NCBI RefSeq assembly: GCF_031085165.1
Contig: NZ_JAVHTY010000001.1
Coordinates: forward strand, 620,001 to 684,000
Origin: Pseudomonas sp. 102515
Lineage (GTDB): Bacteria > Pseudomonadota > Gammaproteobacteria > Pseudomonadales > Pseudomonadaceae
Length of the DNA: 64,000 nucleotides
Direction of reading: 5' to 3'
Shown: positions 1 to 9,376 of the stretch, piece by piece
How the letters are laid out: each line of letters opens with the position of its first letter
Numbering within the stretch: position 1 is the first letter of the stretch
Program-made: the position numbers and the translations under genes
Notes under the pieces: generated by a model
Databases searched by the model: none
Told to the model about the DNA's origin: nothing
Seen by the model: the letters and a program-made list of their open reading frames with translations, nothing else

Positions 1-10
1 CCTCGCCCGC

Positions 11-16
11 TACAAT
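11..16 (+). promoter_or_regulatory. Candidate -10 element upstream of rlhA
   Basis: The hexamer TACAAT lies 41 bases before the rlhA start codon and matches five of six positions of a sigma-70 -10 box. The matching -35 would fall outside the window, so the promoter cannot be completed from this sequence. The identical hexamer serves as the -10 of the better-supported promoter near position 26545. Confidence 0.35.
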
Positions 17-56
17 GCGCGCCTTGCCGTGCCACGCCTGATCGAGAAGAACCGCC

Positions 57-2072
57 ATGTCCCTGCCCAAGCACCATCTGGAACTGCTCAGCCCTGCGCG
101 CGATGTCGGGATCGCGCGGGAGGCCATCCTGCATGGGGCCGATGCCATCTACATTGGCGGGCCGAGCTTCGGGGCGCGGCACAATGCCTGCAACGAGGTC
201 AGCGAGATCGCCGAGCTGGTGGAGTTCGCCCGTCGCTACCATGCGCGGGTGTTCACCACCCTCAACACCATCCTACATGACGACGAACTGGAGCCAGCGC
301 GCAAACTGATCCACCAGCTGTACGACGCGGGCGTCGACGCGCTGATCGTGCAGGACCTGGGCGTGCTGGAACTGGACATCCCGCCGATCGAGTTGCATGC
401 CAGCACCCAGACCGACATCCGCACCCTGGCGCGCGCCAGGTTTCTCGATCAGGCCGGTTTCTCCCAGCTGGTGCTGGCGCGCGAGCTGAATCTGCAGGAG
501 ATCTCGGCCATCGCCGCCGAGACCGATGCGGCCGTCGAATTCTTCATCCATGGCGCCCTGTGCGTGGCCTTCTCCGGCCAGTGCAACATCTCCCACGCCC
601 AGACCGGCCGCAGCGCCAACCGTGGCGACTGCTCCCAGGCCTGCCGCCTGCCCTACACCCTGAAGGATGACCAGGGTCGGGTGGTGGCCTTCGAGAAGCA
701 CCTGCTGTCGATGAAGGACAACAACCAGAGCGCCAACCTGCGCGCCCTGGTCGAGGCCGGCGTGCGCTCCTTCAAGATCGAGGGACGCTACAAGGACATA
801 GGCTACGTGAAGAACATCACCGCCTACTACCGCCAGCTGCTCGACGAGATCCTCGAGGACCGCACCGACCTGGCGCGCGCCTCCAGCGGCCGCACGGTGC
901 ATTTCTTCGTGCCCGATCCGGACAAGACCTTCCACCGCGGCAGCACCGACTACTTCGTCACCGACCGCAAGGTGGACATCGGCGCCTTCGACTCGCCGAC
1001 CTTTACCGGTCTGCCGGTGGGCCAGGTGGAAAAGGTCGGCAAGCGCGACTTCATCGCCGTGACCGAGGAGCCGCTGTCCAACGGTGACGGCCTCAACGTG
1101 CTGGTCAAGCGCGAGGTGGTGGGCTTTCGCGCCAACGTCGCCGAACTGAAAGGTGAGTTCGAAGAGGACGGGGCGAAGCGCTATCGCTATCGCGTCGAAC
1201 CCAACGAGATGCCCGAGGGGCTGTTTCGCCTGCGGCCGAATCATCCGCTCTCGCGCAATCTGGACCACAACTGGCAGCAGGCCCTGCTCAAGACCAGCGC
1301 CGAGCGCCGCATCGGCGTGCGCTGGCAGGCCGAGCTGCGCGAGCAGCGACTACGGCTGACCGCCACCAGCGAGGAAGGCGTCAGCGCCACCGTCGCGCTG
1401 GACGGCCCCTTCGGCGTGGCCAACAAGCCGGAGCAGGCGCTGGATGGCCTGCGCGATCTGCTGACCCAGCTGGGCACCACCGAGTATCACGCCCTGGACG
1501 TGACCCTGGATGCCCCCCAGGCCTTTTTCGTACCGAATTCGCACCTCAAGGCACTGCGCCGCGAGGCCATCGAGCAATTGACCGCCGCCCGCGTCGCCGC
1601 CCACCCGCGCGGCTGCCGCAAGGCCGAGACCAGTCCGCCGCCGGTGTACCCCGAGTCGCACCTGTCGTTTCTCTACAACGTCTACAACCAGAAGGCCCGC
1701 GACTTCTACCATCGCCACGGCGTGCAGCTGATCGACGCCGCCTACGAGGCCCACGAAGAGCCTGGCGAGGTGCCGGTGATGATCACCAAGCACTGCCTGC
1801 GCTTCTCCTTCAATCTCTGCCCCAAGCAAGCCAAGGGCGTCACCGGCGTACGCACCAAGGTTGCGCCCATGCAGCTGGTCCACGGTGACGAAGTGCTGAC
1901 CCTGAAGTTCGACTGCAAGCCCTGCGAGATGCACGTGGTGGGCAAGATGAAGGGCCACATCCTCGACCTGCCGCTGCCGGGCAGCCAGGCTGCGGCCAAG
2001 GCGCTCGCCAGCATCAGCCCGGAAGACCTGCTCAAGACCATCCGCAACAAGCCGACCGGGTACAGTCACTGA
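57..2072 (+). CDS. rlhA: 23S rRNA C2501 hydroxylase RlhA (peptidase U32 family)
   Basis: Predicted to make 5-hydroxycytidine at C2501 of 23S rRNA, in the cytoplasm near the peptidyl-transferase centre. The 671-residue product starts like U32-family proteins (LLSPARD, then GADAIYIGG). It carries the family cysteine cluster: GALC and GQCN near residues 167-176, and GDCSQACR with Cys192 and Cys196. The length fits RlhA (formerly YdcP, about 650 residues) rather than the shorter tRNA hydroxylase TrhP (about 450), because a long C-terminal module follows the barrel. Two further cysteines, in a DCKPC motif, lie near the C-terminus. ATG at 57 follows a purine-rich AAGAA. The gene converges on the downstream glutathione S-transferase. 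Despite the peptidase family name, no protease role is implied. Confidence 0.9.
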   Translation: MSLPKHHLELLSPARDVGIAREAILHGADAIYIGGPSFGARHNACNEVSEIAELVEFARRYHARVFTTLNTILHDDELEPARKLIHQLYDAGVDALIVQDLGVLELDIPPIELHASTQTDIRTLARARFLDQAGFSQLVLARELNLQEISAIAAETDAAVEFFIHGALCVAFSGQCNISHAQTGRSANRGDCSQACRLPYTLKDDQGRVVAFEKHLLSMKDNNQSANLRALVEAGVRSFKIEGRYKDIGYVKNITAYYRQLLDEILEDRTDLARASSGRTVHFFVPDPDKTFHRGSTDYFVTDRKVDIGAFDSPTFTGLPVGQVEKVGKRDFIAVTEEPLSNGDGLNVLVKREVVGFRANVAELKGEFEEDGAKRYRYRVEPNEMPEGLFRLRPNHPLSRNLDHNWQQALLKTSAERRIGVRWQAELREQRLRLTATSEEGVSATVALDGPFGVANKPEQALDGLRDLLTQLGTTEYHALDVTLDAPQAFFVPNSHLKALRREAIEQLTAARVAAHPRGCRKAETSPPPVYPESHLSFLYNVYNQKARDFYHRHGVQLIDAAYEAHEEPGEVPVMITKHCLRFSFNLCPKQAKGVTGVRTKVAPMQLVHGDEVLTLKFDCKPCEMHVVGKMKGHILDLPLPGSQAAAKALASISPEDLLKTIRNKPTGYSH

Positions 2073-2143
2073 GTCCCGACGGGCTGACGTCAGCGGCTGG
2101 CTTGCGGCGGGTCGCGCAGCCGTGATCCGCCGACTCGACCCTG

Positions 2144-2848
2144 CTACCGCTCAGCTGCCGCGGGTGTCTGGCGCGCAAGTCCGTTGTAGGCGTCGAGCAT
2201 CCGCTCGCACCAGGCCGCGATGGGGTCGTCCTGGGCCAGTAACGTCTGAGTGCTGACGATCCGCGCCCACTGAAAGGCGCCGAAGACGATGTGATCGGCA
2301 TAGGCCGGGGCCGCGCCGGCCAGGTACTCCTGCGCGACCAGGGTGCTGCGCAGGGGCTTCAGGACCTCGCCAAATCTCTCCAGCGAGGTCTCGCGCTGGG
2401 CGGCCAGGGTATCCAGAGACACGCCGAATGCCGCTTCACGGGTCCGTTTGAAATAGTCCTGGTCGGCATCCTCCAGCACGGCATGGACGTCGGGCAGGAT
2501 CAACCGCGCCAGTGCCGGATGGACACTGTCGGCGACCCACTGATTGACGAAGCGTGTCACCGCCGTCAGCGAGGCATCGCCCAGCAATGACGGAAGCTCG
2601 GGGTATTGGCGATCCAGGTACTCGGCGATGGCCCAGCTGTCGCTCACCCACTGTTCGCCATCCACCAGCACCGGCACCTTGCCCTGTCCGGAAAAGGCGA
2701 TGGCCTCCTTTTCGTGGAAGCGCCAGGCGACGGTCTCGACCGGCAGCCCCTTGTGCGCCAGCGCCAGCCGTATGCGCCAGCAATAGGGGCTGAAGCGGCA
2801 GCTGTCGTCGGCACCGGTCAGTTCGTACAGGCGTAGCGGAAGGGTCAT
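2144..2848 (-). CDS. Glutathione S-transferase family protein
   Basis: Soluble 234-residue protein with a thioredoxin-like N-terminal domain (about residues 5-85) and an all-helical C-terminal domain, the usual GST plan. The N-terminus has the SPYCWR segment typical of beta-etherase-like and related bacterial GSTs, where the family active site lies. A VPVLVDGE segment follows near residue 59, holding the cis-proline that positions glutathione, and then DSWAIAEYLD. The substrate cannot be deduced. Homologues conjugate or cleave small electrophiles or ethers with glutathione. It is a single gene convergent with rlhA and divergent from the GntR regulator, about 160 bases away, so shared regulation is possible but unproven. 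Confidence 0.85.
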   Translation of the reverse strand: MTLPLRLYELTGADDSCRFSPYCWRIRLALAHKGLPVETVAWRFHEKEAIAFSGQGKVPVLVDGEQWVSDSWAIAEYLDRQYPELPSLLGDASLTAVTRFVNQWVADSVHPALARLILPDVHAVLEDADQDYFKRTREAAFGVSLDTLAAQRETSLERFGEVLKPLRSTLVAQEYLAGAAPAYADHIVFGAFQWARIVSTQTLLAQDDPIAAWCERMLDAYNGLARQTPAAAER

Positions 2849-2993
2849 GGGTTGTTCTCTCGTTGGTTAGGCCACGGATGGGGTTTTGACGATAACGGTT
2901 AGGGAAGACAAGAGCATCCAAGGTTCCTGACTCCCTTCGCTTACCGCCCAAGACACTTGACGACTACCTTCCTCTCCGCCACCATCTAAATCA

Positions 2994-3007
2994 TATAGAT
3001 AACTATA
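2994..3007. promoter_or_regulatory. Candidate GntR/HutC operator (TATAG-N4-CTATA)
   Basis: A perfect inverted repeat with five-base arms TATAG and CTATA and a four-base spacer ends three bases before the ATG of the GntR regulator, where a ribosome-binding site would normally be. HutC-subfamily regulators often bind AT-rich palindromes of this size. Autorepression is inferred from the position only. Confidence 0.4.
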
Positions 3008-3010
3008 ACT

Positions 3011-3748
3011 ATGGATGACCAGATGACCTCAGTCGACGCTCGCCTGCCGCTGTACCAGCAGCTACGTGATGACCTGGCAACCGCTATCGCTCGGCAACAA
3101 TGGCGACCGGGCGAGGCCATTCCGACCGAGGCCGTCCTGTGCGAGCGCTATGCGGTGTCGCCCGGCACCGTGCGCAAGGCGCTGGATCTACTGGTGGACG
3201 AAGGCGTTCTGGAACGCTTCCAGGGCCGGGGCACCTTCGTTCGGCGGCCGCAATTCGACCACTCGCTGTTTCGCTTCTTCCGCTTCGAAGATGCCAATGG
3301 CGAGCGCGTCGTGCCGGACAGCCATATCCTGCTCCGGGAGCAGCGCCAGGCCCCGGCGGACGTGGCCAAGGCACTCCAGCTGGCCGAGAACAGCACGGTC
3401 GTCTACCTGCACCGCTTGCGCCTGATCGCCGGACACGCGGTGCTCGAAGAACACATCTGGCTGGATGCCAAGCGCTTCGGGGCCCTGCTCGAGGTATCGC
3501 TCGATGCCTTCGGCCCCCTGCTCTACCCCCTCTATGAACAGCATTGCGGTGAAGCCGTGGCCCGCGCCGAAGAACAGCTCAGCGTCACCCAAGGCGCGGC
3601 CGACAGCGAGCGCCTGCTGCAACTACCCGCTGGCCAACCGCTGGTGCAGATCGAGCGCCTGGCGCTGGGCTACGACGGCCATCCGCTGGAATGGCGGCGC
3701 TCCCGTGGCGATGCCCTGACCTTCCGTTACCGCACCGAAATCCGCTAG
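3011..3748 (+). CDS. GntR family transcriptional regulator (HutC/UTRA type)
   Basis: DNA-binding regulator of 245 residues. Residues about 10-75 form a winged helix-turn-helix (LPLYQQLRDDLATAI, then IPTEAVLCERYAVSPGTVRKAL and GRGTFV). The rest matches a UTRA effector-binding fold, with paired hydrophobic strands and LVQIERLALGYDGHPLEWRRS near the end. UTRA proteins usually sense a substrate or product of the neighbouring pathway. Here it is followed after 32 bases by an MFS carrier and then an amidohydrolase, so it probably controls uptake and hydrolysis of a small metabolite. No clear Shine-Dalgarno precedes ATG 3011. ATG 3023 is an alternative start. Confidence 0.88.
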   Translation: MDDQMTSVDARLPLYQQLRDDLATAIARQQWRPGEAIPTEAVLCERYAVSPGTVRKALDLLVDEGVLERFQGRGTFVRRPQFDHSLFRFFRFEDANGERVVPDSHILLREQRQAPADVAKALQLAENSTVVYLHRLRLIAGHAVLEEHIWLDAKRFGALLEVSLDAFGPLLYPLYEQHCGEAVARAEEQLSVTQGAADSERLLQLPAGQPLVQIERLALGYDGHPLEWRRSRGDALTFRYRTEIR

Positions 3749-3780
3749 CTGCCACTCCAATAACAAGAGGCACTCTCATC

Positions 3781-5079
3781 ATGTTCAACTGGTACAAAGA
3801 TGTATCGCGCGGCGAGCGCAAGACCTTCTGGGCCTGCTTCGGCGGCTGGGCGGTGGATGCCCTGGAAGTCCAGATGTTCGGCCTGGCCATTCCAGCCCTG
3901 CTGGTGGCCCTATCGATGACCAAGGCCGATGCCGGTCTGATCTCCGGGATAACCCTGATCACCACCGCCGTGGGCGGCTGGCTCGCCGGCAGTCTGTCGG
4001 ATCGCTTCGGCCGGGTACGGGTGCTGCAGTGGACCATCCTCTGGTTCTCCTGCTTCACCGCCCTGTCGGCCTTCGTCGACGGCTACTACTCGCTACTGGC
4101 GGTCAAGGCGTTGCAGGGCTTCGGCATCGGCGGCGAATGGGCGGCTGGCGCCGTGCTCATGGCCGAAACCATTCGCGCCGAACACCGTGGCAAGGTCATG
4201 GCGACGGTGCAGAGTGCCTGGGCCGTGGGCTGGGCCGGCGCGGTGCTGCTATTTACCCTGATCTACAGCTTCTTGCCGCAGGACTACGCCTGGCGGGTGA
4301 TGTTCGCCCTCGGCCTCCTGCCAGCGCTGCTGATCCTCTATGTGCGCCGCTCGATTCCCGAGCCGGAGGCCTTCCAGCGCACCGCCAAGAGTCGCTCGGA
4401 CGCCGGTTTCTGGAGCGCCCTGCTCGGCATCTTCAAGCCGCAGTACCTGCGCGTCACACTGCTCGGCGGCCTGCTCGGTCTGGGTGCCCACGGTGGCTAC
4501 CATGCGGTGATGACCTGGCTGCCGACCTTTCTCAAGACCGAACGCCAGCTGTCGGTGTTGGGTTCCGGCGGCTACCTGGCGGTGATCATCTTCGCCTTCT
4601 GGTGCGGCTGCATCGCCAGCTCGGTGCTGATCGACCGCATCGGCCGCCGCTACAACGTCGCCCTCTTCGCCTTCTGCTGCGTGCTCACGGTACAGGCCTA
4701 TGTCAGCCTGCCGCTGACCAATACCCAGATGCTGTTCCTGGGCTTCCCGCTGGGCTTCTTCGCCGCCGGCATTCCGGCCAGTCTGGGTGCCCTGTTCAAT
4801 GAACTCTATCCCAGCGAGATCCGTGGCGCTGGCGTGGGTTTCTGCTACAACTTCGGTCGGGTGCTCTCGGCGGTCTTTCCCGTCCTGGTGGGCCATATGA
4901 GCGCGTCCATGTCGCTGGGCTCGGCCATCGGCATCGATGCCGGGATCGCTTACGGCATCGCCCTGATCGCCGTCCTCGCCCTGCCGGAAACCCGTGGCCG
5001 GGATTTGCAGCGCCTGTCGGCTGCGGACTCGGCGCCGAGCCCCGCTCATCAGGACGCCCCTTCACCGGCACGCCATTGA
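3781..5079 (+). CDS. MFS metabolite:proton symporter
   Basis: Inner-membrane transporter of 432 residues with about twelve hydrophobic segments. Start ATG 3781 (MFNWYKDVSRGERK) is chosen over the longer open frame because AAGAGG sits just upstream and family members begin this way. The MFS loop 2-3 signature (SDRFGRVRVL) is present, and the start FWACFGGWAVDALEVQMF resembles aromatic-acid and sialate symporters, which take up organic acids with protons. It lies between the GntR regulator and an amidohydrolase whose frame nearly abuts it. The substrate is therefore probably the hydrolase substrate, such as a lactone or cyclic carboxylate, but its identity is not visible. Confidence 0.85.
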   Translation: MFNWYKDVSRGERKTFWACFGGWAVDALEVQMFGLAIPALLVALSMTKADAGLISGITLITTAVGGWLAGSLSDRFGRVRVLQWTILWFSCFTALSAFVDGYYSLLAVKALQGFGIGGEWAAGAVLMAETIRAEHRGKVMATVQSAWAVGWAGAVLLFTLIYSFLPQDYAWRVMFALGLLPALLILYVRRSIPEPEAFQRTAKSRSDAGFWSALLGIFKPQYLRVTLLGGLLGLGAHGGYHAVMTWLPTFLKTERQLSVLGSGGYLAVIIFAFWCGCIASSVLIDRIGRRYNVALFAFCCVLTVQAYVSLPLTNTQMLFLGFPLGFFAAGIPASLGALFNELYPSEIRGAGVGFCYNFGRVLSAVFPVLVGHMSASMSLGSAIGIDAGIAYGIALIAVLALPETRGRDLQRLSAADSAPSPAHQDAPSPARH

Positions 5080-5111
5080 GGCGGCCGGTCAATCTCCAGC
5101 CAAGAGTTGCC

Positions 5112-5966
5112 ATGATCCGTTCGGAAATTGCTCCCATCACCGGCGTCGACAGCCACGCCCATGTCTTCCATCGTGGCCAGACGCTGGCGGCTGAGCGCCG
5201 CTACAGCCCCGACTACGACGCGCCCCTGAGCCGCTATCTGGCACACCTGGACGAGGTGGGACTGTCCCACGGCATCTTGGTGCAACCGAGCTTTCTCGGT
5301 ACCGATAACAGCCTGCTACTCGACTGCCTGGACAAGGCGCCCCGGCGCTTGCGGGGCGTGGTCGTGGTCGAACCCGAGGTCTCCGCCGAGGCGCTGGCGG
5401 CACTGGCCGGCCAGGGTGTCCGCGGTGTGCGGCTCAATCTCATGGGGCAAGTCCAGCCCGACCTTGCCGCGCCACGGTGGCAATCCTTCCTGCAGCGCCT
5501 GGAACAGCTGGGGCTGCATCTGGAACTGCATCGACATGCCGGTGAGCTGCCCGCGCTCTTGGACCCGGCGTTGGCGGCCGGGGTGACGGTGGTGGTCGAT
5601 CACTTCGGGCGTCCCGATTCGGAGCTGGGCGACCGCGACCCCGCCATCACGGAACTCTGCCGTTGGGCCGTCCGGGGTGGCGCACTGTGGTTCAAGCTCT
5701 CGGCGCCCTACCGCAACGCGCTGAAAGACAGCCCGGCCGCATTGATCGAGCAGCGCGCCCAGGCCACCGCCGAATGCCTGCTGGCCGCCTTTGGCCCGGA
5801 CAGCTTCGTCTGGGGCAGCGATTGGCCCCATACCCAGCATGAGCGCCAGACCGATTTCCGCCAGGAATACGAGGCAATGCCGCGTTGGTTGCCTCACCAC
5901 TATCGCCAGCAGGTCCTGGTGGAAAATCCCGCTCGGCTGTTCAGGATTGGTGACTCGGCGCGCTAG
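5112..5966 (+). CDS. Amidohydrolase 2 family protein (PDC-lactonase-like)
   Basis: Predicted TIM-barrel hydrolase of 284 residues. The metal-site motif DSHAHVF is at residues 13-19, VVVDHFGRP lies mid-protein and WGSDWPHT is near the C-terminus. This is the motif order of 2-pyrone-4,6-dicarboxylate lactonase and related amidohydrolases, which open lactones or cyclic amides. ATG 5112 with AAGAG upstream is preferred. A TTG at 5076 overlapping the MFS stop would add 12 residues that do not look like family sequence. As the last gene after the GntR regulator and MFS carrier, it probably performs the first intracellular step on the imported compound. Confidence 0.82.
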   Translation: MIRSEIAPITGVDSHAHVFHRGQTLAAERRYSPDYDAPLSRYLAHLDEVGLSHGILVQPSFLGTDNSLLLDCLDKAPRRLRGVVVVEPEVSAEALAALAGQGVRGVRLNLMGQVQPDLAAPRWQSFLQRLEQLGLHLELHRHAGELPALLDPALAAGVTVVVDHFGRPDSELGDRDPAITELCRWAVRGGALWFKLSAPYRNALKDSPAALIEQRAQATAECLLAAFGPDSFVWGSDWPHTQHERQTDFRQEYEAMPRWLPHHYRQQVLVENPARLFRIGDSAR

Positions 5967-6320
5967 TCAGGATTCAGCCTCTGCAAACCTGGTGCAGCTG
6001 GAAGGTCGGCGTCCTCAGGCGCCTTGCCTACCTCTTCATACCCCCTGATGGCCGCTGTCAGCTGCCTGGCGGACGTTACGGCCCCTCCGACGCCCCCACC
6101 GCCATGCCCTCCCACGCGTGGTACTAGCCCACCGGACAATTCCTGCGACCGGCAGATGTCGTCGGCCAGGCGCCCCAGGCGGGAGCCCGTGCTCGGACCG
6201 GGTTCTCTTCGCGTGTTTCGACTACAGTTGAGCGAGCCCTCACCGGCCGCGAACGACGACCACCGGAACACCTCGCGCGTAAGCGAAGGCGCGCAGAGCA
6301 CAACAAACCAGGAGTCACCC
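5967..6320. other. Intergenic region, no gene supported
   Basis: 354 bases between the amidohydrolase and the PNPOx-like gene. An open frame extends upstream from the PNPOx gene through this stretch, but its translation is low-complexity and Pro/Ser/Arg-rich and looks non-coding. No convincing promoter or terminator was seen. Confidence 0.5.
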
Positions 6321-6953
6321 ATGGAGCAGGACAATCAGGAGCAGGACTACATCACCTCGCTGGAGACGCTGGAAAGCCTCTACGGCGAGGTCGCGGCGCC
6401 GTCGATCCTCAAGGCGGTTGACCATATCCACCTCGCTTACCAGCCCTTCATCGAAGCCGCGTCCTTCGTGGTACTGGCTTCCTCAGGGCCCCAGGGCCTG
6501 GATGCCTCGCCGCGCGGCGATGCGCCGGGCTTCGTCCATGTCCAAGATGCCAAGACCCTCTACCTGCCGGACCGCCGGGGCAACAATCGCCTGGATACGC
6601 TGCGCAACGTCCTCCAGGATCCCCAGGTAGCGCTGCTGTTCCTGATTCCCGGCATTGGCGAGACGCTACGGATCAATGGCACCGCCCGTATAGCGGTCGA
6701 TCCCGCGCTGCTGGCGCGCTTCGAGGTCAAAGGCCAGCGCCCGCGGACGGTACTGGAGATCACAGTCAGCAGTGTCTACTTCCAGTGCAGCCGCGCGGTG
6801 ATCAGGGCCGGCTTGTGGGATGCCGCCAGGCACCTGCCGCGCAGTGCGCTGCCCTCTCCCGGGTCGATCCTCAAGCAGCTATGTCCTACCCAGATAGACG
6901 GCGATGCCTACGACCAGGCCCTGCCGCAGCGGATCGCCAACACGCTCTACTAG
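6321..6953 (+). CDS. Pyridoxamine 5'-phosphate oxidase-like FMN protein
   Basis: A 210-residue protein of the PNPOx-like split-barrel superfamily (MSMEG_1061-like branch). Visible landmarks are the FVVLASSGPQGLDASPRGD segment, the strand pair around LYLPDRRGNNRLDTLRNVL, and LLFLIPGIGETLRINGTARI, where this fold binds flavin phosphate. Such proteins are general FMN- or F420-dependent oxidoreductases, and a true vitamin B6 role is unlikely. ATG 6321 is preceded by GGAGT, so the longer frame from 6024 is rejected. It ends 39 bases before the truncated DUF1993 gene. The reaction is unknown. Confidence 0.8.
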   Translation: MEQDNQEQDYITSLETLESLYGEVAAPSILKAVDHIHLAYQPFIEAASFVVLASSGPQGLDASPRGDAPGFVHVQDAKTLYLPDRRGNNRLDTLRNVLQDPQVALLFLIPGIGETLRINGTARIAVDPALLARFEVKGQRPRTVLEITVSSVYFQCSRAVIRAGLWDAARHLPRSALPSPGSILKQLCPTQIDGDAYDQALPQRIANTLY

Positions 6954-6992
6954 GCCGGCCCGCCCCGCTTCCAGAGCCAGCAACGACCTGCC

Positions 6993-7475
6993 ATGACCTT
7001 CACGGATATCCTCGTTCCCCCCTACACGAGTCTGCTCGGCGCCCTGTCGGCCTGGCTCGGCAAGGCCGAGGCGCTGCTGGTCGCCCGCCTGGCGCCCGAT
7101 ATGTTCCCGCTCGCCACCCAGATCCGCTTCGCCTGCGTTCAGGCCCGGGAAGGGATGTTGCGACTGCACGGCCAGGCCTTTCCGCCCGAACTGACAGACT
7201 TGCTCAACGAAGGCCGCGTGAGTATTCAATCTAGCCCATTGCCGTGGACTTTTGCGCGAATAGCGCTCGAAGCGCCTGCAGACTGTTGCCAGGCACTCGA
7301 ACTTCAACCGGCTTCAACGCTAGTTATCCCGTACAGAAAAAAGTGCCTATATCGATCCATATTGGAACCGTCGAACTGGCCACTTTCTATTATTGAACAC
7401 GGACACCGGATAACCTCTCTTGATAAGGCAATGCCCGCCCGCCCAACCCTTATCCCGCGCCCCGACTGCCTTTAA
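6993..7475 (+). pseudogene. DUF1993 family protein with displaced C-terminal half
   Basis: The first about 75 residues fit the DUF1993 family: an N-terminal VPPYTSLLGALSAWL helix, then LAPDMFPLATQIRFAC and LNEGR. After about base 7220 the translation no longer resembles the family. Base composition drops towards AT, and the frame continues for 85 residues of unrelated sequence before stopping at 7475. Normal members are about 170 residues and end with helices containing a metal-site histidine. The gene therefore looks broken by a recombination or insertion/deletion event near 7218. A chimeric protein of 160 residues could still be made. Confidence 0.6.
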
Positions 7476-7717
7476 GGCTCGCTGGAGACGGGCCCACCCA
7501 TCCGTTCTCGACCCCTTCCAAACGCCTTATAGATATCGCAAAAATCTTTATCGGGCCAGTTCAGCGTTATTTCGCTAAGTTCCAGCAATTCATCGAAGCG
7601 GCATTAGGCCACTATAAACTTAGTTAAGACAGATCCGAAAGCCTGACCATTGACGTCACTATTCCGCCGTCAGTCCTGGCTAGTCGCGAACACTAGTCTT
7701 TCCCGAGGAGCTTTCAG

Positions 7718-9376
7718 ATGTTCAAGAATTTTCGGATTGGCACCCGCCTTATCGTGTCCTTCATTGCCGTGGCGTCCATCAGCCTGGTGGTGGGATTGGC
7801 GGGCCTGAGCAACAGCAGTCAGATCAATGATCTGGCGACCCAGCTTTATCAGAACGAGTTGCTCGGGCTTTCCTATATCAAGGAGGCCAACCTGAATCTG
7901 GTCTTCATCGGTCGTGCGCGCAGCAATTACCTGCTGGCGACTTCCGAAGAGGATCGCACTCGTGCCCAGGCCGAGGTCAAGCTGGGCCTCGCCAACGTAC
8001 GGGACAATCTTGCCAAGGCCCGCCCCCTCTTCAGCAGCGAAGCATCGGCCGCCAATTTCCGGCAGATCGACGAGCTGCTCGGCAGCTATACCTCCCAGCT
8101 GGACCAGGCCATGGCGATCGCGGGCAAGCGGACGCTGCGTGACGCCGATCCTGAGCTGGACACTCAACTGGTCAGTGTCCGCCGTTATGGCGACCAGGTA
8201 GGCATGCTGATGACCGAGCTGTCCAAGCGTAAGGAGCAGAACGCCAGCGACGCCAACGACCTCACCGACCAGATCTATGCCCGTAGCCGGATCATGCTGA
8301 TCGGCATCATCGCGGTGGGCGTGGCCTTTGGCATCCTGCTCGGTTTCCTGATGAGTCGCAGCATCACCCGCCCCCTGCGCGCGGCCGTCGCGATCGCCGA
8401 TCGCCTGGCTGCCGGGGACCTCACCCAGCGCATCGACGCCGAAGGCCGGGACGAGACCGCCGCCCTGCTGCGCGCCATGGACGGCATGAACCAGCGCCTG
8501 TCGCAGATCATCAGCGATGTCCGCAGCGCCTCCGATGGCCTGGCCAGCGCCTCGGAGGAGATCTCCGCCACCGCCCAGAGCATCAGCCAGGCCAGCACCG
8601 AACAGGCCGCCTCGGTCGAGGAGACCAGTGCCAGCGTCGAGCAGATGTCGGCCTCCATCGCGCAGAACACCGAGAACGCCAAGGTCACCGACGGCATGGC
8701 TGGCAAGGCCAACCGCGAGGCGAACGAAGGCGGCCAGGCCGTCAGGGACACCCTGGTGGCCATGAAGACCATCGCCGCCAAGATCGGCATCATCGACGAC
8801 ATCGCCTACCAGACCAACCTGCTGGCCCTCAACGCCGCCATCGAGGCCGCGCGGGCTGGCGAACACGGTAAGGGCTTTGCGGTGGTGGCTTCCGAGGTAC
8901 GCAAGCTGGCGGAACGCAGCCAGGTCGCTGCCCAGGAGATCAGCAATGTCGCCCAGGGCAGCGTGGCCCTGGCCGAGCGTGCCGGCTCGCTGCTGGACGA
9001 GATGGTCCCCTCCATCAGCAAGACCTCCGATCTGGTACAGGAGATTACCGCGGCGTCCGAAGAGCAGACCTCCGGCGTCGAACAGATCAACAGCGCCATG
9101 TTGCAACTGAGTCAGGTCACCCAGCAGAACGCCTCGGCGTCAGAAGAGCTGGCTGCCACCGCGGAAGAAATGAGCAGCCAGGCCGAGCAGCTCCAGCAAC
9201 TCATGGAGTTCTTTACCCTGAGCGGCGTTTCGGCTGTGGAGCACAAGGCACGCGCCACGCCCAATCGGTCAGGTACGAACCGGGCGAAGCAGATGACCTC
9301 GTTGGCCGATGGCGCCCATCGCGCCTCGCACGGCGGCGTGCCGGCCGGCTTCGCTCGTTTCGAAGAGCACGTCTGA
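7718..9376 (+). CDS. Methyl-accepting chemotaxis protein
   Basis: Inner-membrane chemoreceptor of 552 residues. Transmembrane segment 1 spans about 11-30, a periplasmic four-helix-bundle sensor (4HB_MCP type) about 31-190, and transmembrane segment 2 about 191-212. HAMP follows at about 213-266, then the methyl-accepting coiled coil. The conserved hairpin tip reads [21 protein letters not shown] (start near residue 361), where CheA and CheW dock. A polar tail of about 45 residues follows the coiled coil and lacks a recognisable CheR-binding pentapeptide. AGGAG precedes ATG 7718. The ligand cannot be read from sequence. It is a single gene, with no che genes nearby. Confidence 0.93.
   Translation: MFKNFRIGTRLIVSFIAVASISLVVGLAGLSNSSQINDLATQLYQNELLGLSYIKEANLNLVFIGRARSNYLLATSEEDRTRAQAEVKLGLANVRDNLAKARPLFSSEASAANFRQIDELLGSYTSQLDQAMAIAGKRTLRDADPELDTQLVSVRRYGDQVGMLMTELSKRKEQNASDANDLTDQIYARSRIMLIGIIAVGVAFGILLGFLMSRSITRPLRAAVAIADRLAAGDLTQRIDAEGRDETAALLRAMDGMNQRLSQIISDVRSASDGLASASEEISATAQSISQASTEQAASVEETSASVEQMSASIAQNTENAKVTDGMAGKANREANEGGQAVRDTLVAMKTIAAKIGIIDDIAYQTNLLALNAAIEAARAGEHGKGFAVVASEVRKLAERSQVAAQEISNVAQGSVALAERAGSLLDEMVPSISKTSDLVQEITAASEEQTSGVEQINSAMLQLSQVTQQNASASEELAATAEEMSSQAEQLQQLMEFFTLSGVSAVEHKARATPNRSGTNRAKQMTSLADGAHRASHGGVPAGFARFEEHV

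Noticed and set aside
273-1268. 331-codon minus-strand frame inside rlhA
   Set aside because: Shadow of a GC-rich gene: it is antisense to well-conserved family sequence.
2083-2094. Perfect palindrome GCTGACGTCAGC between the convergent rlhA and GST genes, considered as a terminator
   Set aside because: It has no loop and no T-tract, so it cannot act as an intrinsic terminator; probably coincidental.
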